A stretch of 64,000 nucleotides of DNA from Roseovarius halotolerans (GTDB taxonomy: Bacteria; Pseudomonadota; Alphaproteobacteria; Rhodobacterales; Rhodobacteraceae). Numbering within the stretch: the first letter of the stretch is position 1; every line of letters starts with the position of its first letter. Below are positions 58,280 to 64,000 of this stretch, one piece after another. A program made the translations under genes and the position numbers. The notes beneath the pieces were generated by a model, which did not search any database, had not been told where the DNA came from, and saw nothing but the letters and a program-made list of their open reading frames with translations. Location: contig NZ_FWFU01000004.1 of assembly GCF_900172255.1 (NCBI RefSeq), positions 492,088-556,087 on the forward strand, given 5' to 3'.

Positions 58280-59647
58280 CTACACGCTGCGTGCGCAGAA
58301 AAGATGCGCAATCGAGCGGGCATAGAAGGCGAGAATCGCCTCATGTTCACCCACCGGCGCGATGACTCCGTCGGTTTCGCTGACCAGCCCGCGGCGCAAA
58401 AGGGTGCGCAAGCCGGACTCGACCGCATGCGCCATGTCGGCGCGCGGCAGGCACATATCCCGGTGCGGCAGGTGCGAGACCATCTTCGCCACGGCCTGTT
58501 CGAGGCCGGACCGGGGCATTGCGCCCTCAGTCAGAAGCGCCCGCGCCACCAGCGGCACCGGCACCACCGGCACCTCGTCGCCGATCCGCTGCATGAGGTG
58601 CTGGCCCAACGCCTCGACCGGCGCCCCTGGGTGATCCTGCTGGAAACCGGCCAGCGACAGGGGCGCACCGAAACTGACGGCGGCATAGCCGTGGCGGTGA
58701 TAGCGCCGCGTGAGCCAGAGCCAGAACTGATGCAGGATGAACCGCGCCACCACGCTGATACGGGCGTGAAAACGGCGCTCGCCGCGCTCACCGGCGGCGA
58801 CAAGAATGCGGTCCTCGAAGACGCGGTCGTAATTGATCGCCACCGGCACGAAGACCACATCACGCGCATCGCGCGCCCGCCCCTCGACGATGTATTTCAG
58901 GATTCCCAGCTTGGGCGGCGTCAGCCCGCCATCAAGGCTGAGCCCGCCTTCGGGGAACACCGCCTGCGTCACCCCCGCATCGGTCGCCATGCGCACATAG
59001 CGCGCCAGCACCCGGCGATAGAGATCGTTGCGCGATTTGCGGCGGATGAAATAGGCGCCCATCGCCTTGATCAGGCGCGACAGCGGCCAGACCCGCGCCC
59101 ATTCCCCCACCGCATAGCTGAGCGCCGAGCGTTCGGCGGCAAGCCAGGTGACCAGCACGTAATCCATGTTCGAGCGGTGATTCATCACGAACACGATGGT
59201 CGCGTCCTGATCCACACCGGCCAGGGCGGTTTCGTCGAAATGCCCGAGCCGCACCCGGTAAAGCGCACGCGACAGCCATTTTGCCGCGCGGATCGCGAAG
59301 CCGAAATAGGCGGTCGCCGAAAAGCCCGGCACGATCTCGCGCGCATAGCGTTTGGCTTTCTCGAACGCGACATTCTCGGGGATGCCTTCAGCGCTGGCAT
59401 GATCGGCGATGGCGCGGCTGACCTCGGGATCATAGATCAGGCGCTGGATCATGTCATAGCGGCGGGCCAGTTTGAACGGCTGGATCGGACGCTCGAGCCG
59501 CTCGTTGAGCTTGGCGACCACACGCTCCATCCGGCGGCGGAAGAACCAGCGCACCGAGGGAAACAGGAAATGCGACGCAAAGGTCACCGCCGCAAAGGCG
59601 ATCAACAGCACCAGCACCCAAAGTGGCATTTCAACCATCTGACCCAT
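58280..59647 (-). CDS. PlsB-like glycerol-3-phosphate acyltransferase
   Basis: 455 residues. After an N-terminal helix (about 5-25: PLWVLVLLIAFAAVTFASH), the acyltransferase motifs are NHRSNMDYVL (HX4D, about 155), RRKSRNDLYRR and FPEGGLSLDG (about 220). The size and arrangement fit PlsB-related enzymes that acylate glycerol-3-phosphate, the first step of phospholipid synthesis. Several in-frame ATGs precede the helix; 59647 (MGQMVEMPLW) is preferred because it gives a conserved-looking N-terminus. No clear ribosome site. Confidence 0.78.
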   Translation of the reverse strand: MGQMVEMPLWVLVLLIAFAAVTFASHFLFPSVRWFFRRRMERVVAKLNERLERPIQPFKLARRYDMIQRLIYDPEVSRAIADHASAEGIPENVAFEKAKRYAREIVPGFSATAYFGFAIRAAKWLSRALYRVRLGHFDETALAGVDQDATIVFVMNHRSNMDYVLVTWLAAERSALSYAVGEWARVWPLSRLIKAMGAYFIRRKSRNDLYRRVLARYVRMATDAGVTQAVFPEGGLSLDGGLTPPKLGILKYIVEGRARDARDVVFVPVAINYDRVFEDRILVAAGERGERRFHARISVVARFILHQFWLWLTRRYHRHGYAAVSFGAPLSLAGFQQDHPGAPVEALGQHLMQRIGDEVPVVPVPLVARALLTEGAMPRSGLEQAVAKMVSHLPHRDMCLPRADMAHAVESGLRTLLRRGLVSETDGVIAPVGEHEAILAFYARSIAHLFCARSV

Positions 59648-59784
59648 CATCCAAGCAATACAGGGTTTGACGGCGCGGTAAATGCCCTCATGCCGCAACG
59701 CAGCGAATTGACAGCGCCACATTATTCCAGATAAAAATGCCGGAACGTAACAAAATTACGCATCCTGATTCACGAGGTCCGCCC

Positions 59785-61779
59785 ATGTCGCAGACGCAGA
59801 ATGACCCGACCACGCCCGCCCGCAGCGCCGATCGCCCCTGGCTGATCCGCACCTATGCGGGCCATTCCACCGCCCAAGCCTCGAACGCGCTATACCGCTC
59901 GAACCTGGCGCGGGGTCAGACCGGGCTCAGCGTGGCGTTCGACCTGCCGACGCAGACGGGCTATGACAGCGATCATGTCCTGGCCAAGGGCGAGGTGGGC
60001 AAGGTCGGCGTGCCGATCTGCCATCTGGGCGACATGCGCCACCTGTTCAACCAGATCCCGCTGGAGCAGATGAACACCTCGATGACGATCAACGCCACGG
60101 CGCCCTGGCTGCTGGCGCTCTATATCGCCGTCGCCGAGGAACAGGGCGCCGATATCAGCCAGCTTCAGGGCACGGTGCAGAACGACCTGATCAAGGAATA
60201 CCTGAGCCGGGGCACCTATATCTGCCCGCCCGCGCCCAGCCTGAAGCTGATCGGCGACGTGGCCGAATACTGCTATACCAACATCCCCAAATGGAACCCG
60301 ATGAACGTGTGTTCCTATCACCTGCAGGAGGCCGGCGCGACGCCCGAACAGGAGCTGGCCTTTGCCCTTGCGACCGCCACCGCCGTTCTGGACGAGCTGA
60401 AGCCGCGCGTCCCGCCCGAGGATTTCCCCCGCCTTGTCGGGCGCATCAGCTTTTTCGTGAATGCGGGCATCCGTTTCGTCACCGAGATGTGCAAGATGCG
60501 CGCCTTCGTCGATCTCTGGGACGAGATCTGCCGCGAGCGCTACGGCGTCGAAGACCCCAAGTTCCGCCGCTTCCGTTATGGCGTGCAGGTCAACTCGCTG
60601 GGGCTGACCGAACAGCAGCCCGAAAACAACGTCTATCGCATCCTGATCGAGATGCTGGCGGTGACCCTGTCGAAAAAGGCCCGTGCGCGGGCGGTGCAAT
60701 TGCCCGCCTGGAACGAGGCGCTTGGCCTGCCCCGCCCCTGGGACCAGCAATGGTCGATGCGCATGCAGCAGATCCTGGCCTATGAAACCGACCTTCTGGA
60801 ATATGACGACCTGTTCGATCAGAATCCCGCGGTCGATGCGCGGGTCGAGGCCCTGAAGGATGGCGCGCGCCACGAGCTGGCCAATATCGACAGCATGGGC
60901 GGCGCGGTCGAGGCGATCGAATACATGAAATCCCGCCTCGTCGACAGCAATGCCGAGCGCCTCAACCGGATCGAGCGCAACGAGACCATCGTCGTCGGCG
61001 TGAACAAGTGGACCGAAGGCGAGCCCAGCCCCCTGATGGGCGAGGATGGCGGCATCATGGTGGTGGACCATGCCGTCGAGGCCGAACAGATCGGCCGCCT
61101 GAATGACTGGCGCAGCCAGCGCGACGACGCGGCCGTCAAGGCGGCGCTGGCGGATCTGCGCGCCGCCGCGAGCGAGGGGCGCAACATCATGCCCGCCTCG
61201 ATCACCGCCGCACGCGCCGGCGTCACCACCGGCGAATGGGCTGCCGAGATGCGCGCCGTGCATGGCGAATACCGCGGCCCCACCGGCGTTTCGGGCAGCC
61301 CCTCGAACAAGACCGAAGGGCTGGACGATATCCGCGACGCGGTGAACGCGGTCAGCGACAAGCTGGGCCGCCGCCTCAGGTTCCTTGTCGGCAAGCCGGG
61401 GCTGGACGGGCATTCCAACGGCGCCGAGCAGATCGCCTTCCGGGCGCGCGATTGCGGGATGGATATCAGCTATGAGGGTATCCGCCTGACCCCGGCGGAA
61501 ATCGTTGCCGCCGCGCTCGAGGATGAGGCCCATGTGGTGGGCCTGTCGATCCTGTCGGGCAGCCATATCCCGCTGGTCGAGGACCTGATGGAGCGGATGC
61601 GCGCCGCCGGGCTTGGCGCGGTGCCGGTCATCGTCGGCGGCATCATCCCCGAAGACGACGCGCGCCGCCTGCGCGACATGGGCGTCGCGCGCGTCTATAC
61701 GCCCAAGGATTTCGAGCTGAACACGATCATGATGGATATCGTGGCGCTCGCAGACCCCAAGGCCGTCGCCGCCGAATAG
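59785..61779 (+). CDS. ecm: ethylmalonyl-CoA mutase
   Basis: 664 residues, adenosylcobalamin-dependent mutase (MeaA type). The large catalytic domain has YAGHSTAQASNALYRSNLARGQTG in part and VAFDLPTQTGYDSDH; the C-terminal B12 domain (about 530-660) carries GLDGHSNG (the D-x-H-x2-G base-off motif) and VVGLSILSGSHI. It converts ethylmalonyl-CoA to methylsuccinyl-CoA. The start at 59785 is set by GAGG 7 nt upstream; ATG 59737 is in frame but lacks one. Ccr, which makes its substrate, is about 1.6 kb away on the other strand. Confidence 0.95.
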   Translation: MSQTQNDPTTPARSADRPWLIRTYAGHSTAQASNALYRSNLARGQTGLSVAFDLPTQTGYDSDHVLAKGEVGKVGVPICHLGDMRHLFNQIPLEQMNTSMTINATAPWLLALYIAVAEEQGADISQLQGTVQNDLIKEYLSRGTYICPPAPSLKLIGDVAEYCYTNIPKWNPMNVCSYHLQEAGATPEQELAFALATATAVLDELKPRVPPEDFPRLVGRISFFVNAGIRFVTEMCKMRAFVDLWDEICRERYGVEDPKFRRFRYGVQVNSLGLTEQQPENNVYRILIEMLAVTLSKKARARAVQLPAWNEALGLPRPWDQQWSMRMQQILAYETDLLEYDDLFDQNPAVDARVEALKDGARHELANIDSMGGAVEAIEYMKSRLVDSNAERLNRIERNETIVVGVNKWTEGEPSPLMGEDGGIMVVDHAVEAEQIGRLNDWRSQRDDAAVKAALADLRAAASEGRNIMPASITAARAGVTTGEWAAEMRAVHGEYRGPTGVSGSPSNKTEGLDDIRDAVNAVSDKLGRRLRFLVGKPGLDGHSNGAEQIAFRARDCGMDISYEGIRLTPAEIVAAALEDEAHVVGLSILSGSHIPLVEDLMERMRAAGLGAVPVIVGGIIPEDDARRLRDMGVARVYTPKDFELNTIMMDIVALADPKAVAAE

Positions 61780-61781
61780 CA

Positions 61782-61811
61782 AAAGGGCCCGCCTGCAAGA
61801 GACGGGCCCTG
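61782..61811 (-). terminator. terminator of the DUF4168 gene, reading leftward
   Basis: AGGGCCCG pairs with CGGGCCCT (8 bp). On the minus strand it is followed by TTTT, giving an intrinsic terminator for the DUF4168 gene. It lies in the gap where ecm also ends, but no T-run serves the plus strand. Confidence 0.7.
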
Positions 61812-61834
61812 ATGCTGTGAGTGACGGCCGGTTC

Positions 61835-62266
61835 TCAGCTCTCGTTCTGGGCTTCTTCCAGCTTGGCCAGAATGCGCGCGTTCAGTTCTTCATCCTGCTG
61901 CGCGACTTTGCCGATGGCCATGTATTGCTCGGGCGTCATGTTATCGACGCCCTCGACGGCCTCGATGGCGGCCACGTTGGCCTCTTCGATCACGGCCTTC
62001 TGTTCCGCTTCGCTTTCCTGCTGCTGGATGCGCGGCAGGTAATCGGCCCGCACTGCCTCGATGGCGACGAGAGCCTCGACGAAGGCGTCAAGCTGCTCTT
62101 CGCTCAGCGACTCGGCGGTGATCTGCGGGGCTTCGCTCTGCTGCGCGGGTGCCTCGCTTTGCTGGGTTTCACCCTGTTGCGGGGCCTCGGTCTCTTGCGC
62201 GGCCAGGGGCGTGGCCAGCGCCAGGGCCGCGGTCATGACGGGGGCGAGCATGGTTTTGAAGGTCAA
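61835..62266 (-). CDS. DUF4168 family secreted protein
   Basis: 143 residues. A signal peptide (MTFKTMLAPVMTAALALATPLAAQ) is followed by a Gln/Glu-rich low-complexity linker (about 27-50, repeated QQSEAPA/QQGETQ units). A DUF4168 helical domain comes next: SLSEEQLDAFVEALVAIEAVRADY and NMTPEQYMAIGKVAQQDEELNARIL. The start is taken as TTG 62266, seven bases after GGAG, giving a proper positively charged signal; ATG 62251 would lose the lysine. Function unknown; periplasmic. Confidence 0.75.
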   Translation of the reverse strand: MTFKTMLAPVMTAALALATPLAAQETEAPQQGETQQSEAPAQQSEAPQITAESLSEEQLDAFVEALVAIEAVRADYLPRIQQQESEAEQKAVIEEANVAAIEAVEGVDNMTPEQYMAIGKVAQQDEELNARILAKLEEAQNES

Positions 62267-62462
62267 TCGGAATCTCCGTTTCGGTGCAATTTCGCCCGGA
62301 TCCTGCGCCCGGGCCACCAAGAGCACATGGGGCAGCGCGCGCGCGCCTGCAAACCGATCAGCGGAAAAATGCCGGGAGGCACGCCCCCGCGGCCCGCCAA
62401 GAACCCGCTGGCACTCCGGCGGGCTTTTGGTCCAGACTGCGCGAAAGCGAAAGGAAACCGTC

Positions 62463-62903
62463 ATGAGCATCACCATCCGTTTGATCGAACCGGACGACAA
62501 GGCAGATTGGCGCGCGCTCTGGACCGCCTATCTCGACTTTTACGAAACCAGCGTATCCGACGAGGTCTATGACACCACCTTCCAGCGGCTTCTGGACCCG
62601 GCGCGCCCCAATCAGAACGGCATGCTCGCGCTTGAGGGAACGCGCGCGGTCGGGCTCGTGCATTACATCTATCACCCGCATAACTGGCGGATCGAGGATG
62701 TCTGCTATCTTCAGGATCTCTATGCCGCGCCCGACATGCGCGGCAAGGGCGTGGGCCGCGCACTGATCGAGGCGGTCTACGGCGCCGCCGACGCCAATGG
62801 CACGCCCTCGGTCTACTGGATGACACAGGATTTCAACACCGAGGCGCGCAAGCTCTATGACCGGATCGCCACCCTCACCCCCTTCATCAAGTATCAACGC
62901 TGA
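62463..62903 (+). CDS. GNAT-family N-acetyltransferase
   Basis: 146 residues. The acetyl-CoA motif is DLYAAPDMRGKGVGRALIEAVY (in part; R/Q-x-x-G-x-G/A at MRGKGVG, about 95-101). N- and C-terminal parts fit a single GCN5 fold. The ribosome site AAGGAAA lies just upstream. It is followed 12 bp later by deoD, so the two probably share a transcript. Substrate unknown. Confidence 0.85.
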   Translation: MSITIRLIEPDDKADWRALWTAYLDFYETSVSDEVYDTTFQRLLDPARPNQNGMLALEGTRAVGLVHYIYHPHNWRIEDVCYLQDLYAAPDMRGKGVGRALIEAVYGAADANGTPSVYWMTQDFNTEARKLYDRIATLTPFIKYQR

Positions 62904-62915
62904 GGGTCGCGCCCC

Positions 62916-63623
62916 ATGACCATCCATATCTCGGCCCGACCCGGCGATATCGCGGACACCGTGCTGATGCCGGGCGACCCCCTGCGCGCCAGATGGGCCG
63001 CCGAGCAGTTCCTCGACGCACCGCGCTGCATCAACGAAACCCGCGGGATGCTGGGCTATACCGGCACATGGCGCGGCCATCGCGTGACCATCCACGGCAG
63101 CGGCATGGGCATGGCCAGCCTGTCGATCTACGCCAATGAGCTGATCCGCGATTTCGGCGTCAGGACATTGATCCGCATCGGCTCCTGCGGGGGGATGCAG
63201 CCACATGTGAAACTGCGCGACGTGATCCTCGCCATGACGGCAAGCGCGGTCTCGACGCCCTCTTCGACGATCCTGCGCGAGTTGAATTTCGCGCCCTGCG
63301 CCGATTGGACCCTGCTTGCCGCCGCCGCAGGCGCCGCCGATGCGCGCGGCATCGCCCCGCATGTGGGCGGCATCTATTCAAGCGACACATTCTATGACGA
63401 ACGCCCCGACCTCAACGAAGAGATGACCCGCCACGGCATCCTGGCCGTCGAGATGGAGACCGCCGAGCTCTACACCCTCGCCGCCCGCCACGGCGCGCGC
63501 GCCCTGTCGGTGCTTACGGTCAGCGACCATCTGCAGACCGGCGAGGCGCTCGACAGCACCGCGCGCGAAACCGGCTTTGCCGACATGGTCGAAATCGCCC
63601 TCGCCGCCGCCTTCCCGGACTGA
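62916..63623 (+). CDS. deoD: purine-nucleoside phosphorylase (DeoD type)
   Basis: 235 residues, usual size for hexameric PNP. Motifs: [10 protein letters not shown] and [19 protein letters not shown] (phosphate and ribose), RIGSCGGMQ, and [32 protein letters not shown] with the substrate-binding VEMET. It splits purine nucleosides by phosphorolysis. It starts 12 bp after the GNAT gene. Together with adenosine kinase at 35 kb it supports purine salvage. Confidence 0.93.
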   Translation: MTIHISARPGDIADTVLMPGDPLRARWAAEQFLDAPRCINETRGMLGYTGTWRGHRVTIHGSGMGMASLSIYANELIRDFGVRTLIRIGSCGGMQPHVKLRDVILAMTASAVSTPSSTILRELNFAPCADWTLLAAAAGAADARGIAPHVGGIYSSDTFYDERPDLNEEMTRHGILAVEMETAELYTLAARHGARALSVLTVSDHLQTGEALDSTARETGFADMVEIALAAAFPD

Positions 63624-63625
63624 CC

Positions 63626-63666
63626 GGGGCTTCTTCTGTTCTGAAGTATCCCCGCCGGAGGCATCC
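63626..63666 (-). repeat. intergenic hairpin repeat, copy F (degenerate)
   Basis: On the minus strand: GATGCCTCCGGCGGGGATAC then TTCAGAACAGAAGAAG. The ATACTT core and AGAAGAAG tail match copy E. It lies between deoD and the convergent ligase gene. The hairpin part is poor, so this is the weakest copy. Confidence 0.5.
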
Positions 63667-63734
63667 CGGACCCGACCACCAGCGCCCCGGCCCGCAGATC
63701 GCGCGCCGGGGGTGCCGGATGATCCTTGCAGCAC

Positions 63735-64000
63735 TCAGTCGTAGCTGCGCTGGTCCTCGATCACCTTGCCGTCATTGGGCAGGCTGCCGGGGGCGACGAT
63801 CTCGATCCTGCCCTTGAGTTTCAGCACCTCGGCCACGGACCCCGAGAAGGCGTCCGCGTCGCCGCCATTGGCTTCGATCTGCACCGTCATCACGTCCATT
63901 TCGCCCTCGCGGCTGGCGATGACGCGGGCGCGGGCGATCTCGGCATGGCCTGCGACCAGCGCCGCCACCTGTTCGGGGCGCACGAACATGCCCTTGATCT
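63735..64000 (-). CDS. AMP-dependent ligase (phenylacetate-CoA ligase-like), C-terminal part
   Basis: The last 88 residues or so of a gene that begins beyond the right edge. The frame reads IKGMFVRPEQVAALVAGHAEI (first part), the C-terminal swivel domain of PaaK-type acyl-CoA ligases, and ends LKLKGRIEIVAPGSLPNDGKVIEDQRSYD (in part). The conserved Lys expected for adenylation falls in the P-N-D-G-K region (PNDGKVIEDQR). The substrate and the N-terminal ATP motifs are not in the window. Confidence 0.75.
   Translation of the reverse strand, partial: IKGMFVRPEQVAALVAGHAEIARARVIASREGEMDVMTVQIEANGGDADAFSGSVAEVLKLKGRIEIVAPGSLPNDGKVIEDQRSYD

Noticed and set aside
59890..61782. 630-codon open frame antisense to ecm
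   Set aside because: ecm carries catalytic and B12 motifs; the antisense frame has none.
1..64000. tRNA, rRNA, CRISPR, insertion sequences, prophage or integrase genes
   Set aside because: No gene or repeat pattern of these kinds was seen in any intergenic gap. The repeats found are short palindromic elements without transposase or regular spacers.

Overview
The window is a gene-dense, GC-rich chromosomal segment of an alphaproteobacterium, most likely a Rhodobacteraceae (Roseobacter/Rhodobacter-type) organism. The evidence is the gene content. Three enzymes of the ethylmalonyl-CoA pathway are present (Ccr, Ecm, malyl-CoA lyase). There are also several small families typical of this group (DUF1523, DUF1244, DUF1285, DUF4168, YtoQ, the zf-CHCC zinc-finger protein), a Rhodobacteraceae-like arrangement of glycolate oxidase genes, and strong G/C third-position bias throughout. 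I see no rRNA, tRNA, CRISPR array, prophage, transposase or plasmid function. The region reads as stable core chromosome.

Layout. 1-6.5 kb: the end of a DmsC-like membrane anchor, two small membrane proteins, then a catabolic group of creatinase, P1-family aminopeptidase, kynurenine-formamidase-like hydrolase and a succinate-semialdehyde dehydrogenase-like enzyme. 6.5-10.1 kb: cell-envelope and stress genes, comprising a four-domain YbaY/MliC/COG3650/META secreted protein, a small heat-shock protein with a ROSE-like leader, and two trypsin-like proteases in tandem. 10.1-14.1 kb: glycolate oxidase glcD-glcE-glcF. 15-21.8 kb: a four-gene MoxR/DUF58/DUF4159/VWA-GATase operon. 21.8-25 kb: DUF1285, a hydroxypyruvate-isomerase-like gene, a metal efflux CDF with a divergent MerR regulator and a near-textbook MerR promoter, and a universal stress protein. 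25.3-29.3 kb: the Anbu operon (permuted ATP-grasp, alpha-E, transglutaminase, proteasome-like Anbu). 29-38 kb: DNA polymerase I, a DsbA-like protein, a zinc-finger protein, an ABC ATPase, adenosine kinase-nth, an Ada-type methyltransferase and an OmpA lipoprotein. 38-42.3 kb: malyl-CoA lyase, then dgcN-dgcA-dat, a D-glutamate/D-amino-acid catabolic operon. 42.4-54 kb: DUF1244, an N-formylglutamate amidohydrolase family protein, pyruvate kinase, an unrecognised UDG-like protein, rpmI-rplT, pheS-yrhK-pheT, YtoQ, MscL and MscS. 54-64 kb: an SDR coupled to a RecD-like helicase, ccr, a PlsB-like acyltransferase, ecm, DUF4168, GNAT, deoD and the end of an AMP-dependent ligase.

How the genes work together. 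Ccr makes ethylmalonyl-CoA from crotonyl-CoA, Ecm rearranges it to methylsuccinyl-CoA, and malyl-CoA lyase splits beta-methylmalyl-CoA to glyoxylate and propionyl-CoA. GlcDEF can also feed glyoxylate, and Hyi-type enzymes act next to it. Dat can collect amino groups from D-amino acids onto D-glutamate, and DgcN/DgcA can then convert the D-glutamate towards the L form.

The most unexpected content is non-coding. At least seven copies of a hairpin-plus-tail intergenic repeat were found, two of them 61/62 identical and 20 kb apart. There is also a 35-bp GTAC-rich dyad repeat at two loci, a four-unit 11-bp tandem array before the gabD terminator, and a perfect 8-bp dyad between two divergent catabolic genes. 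All assignments come from reading the sequence; no database search was run.
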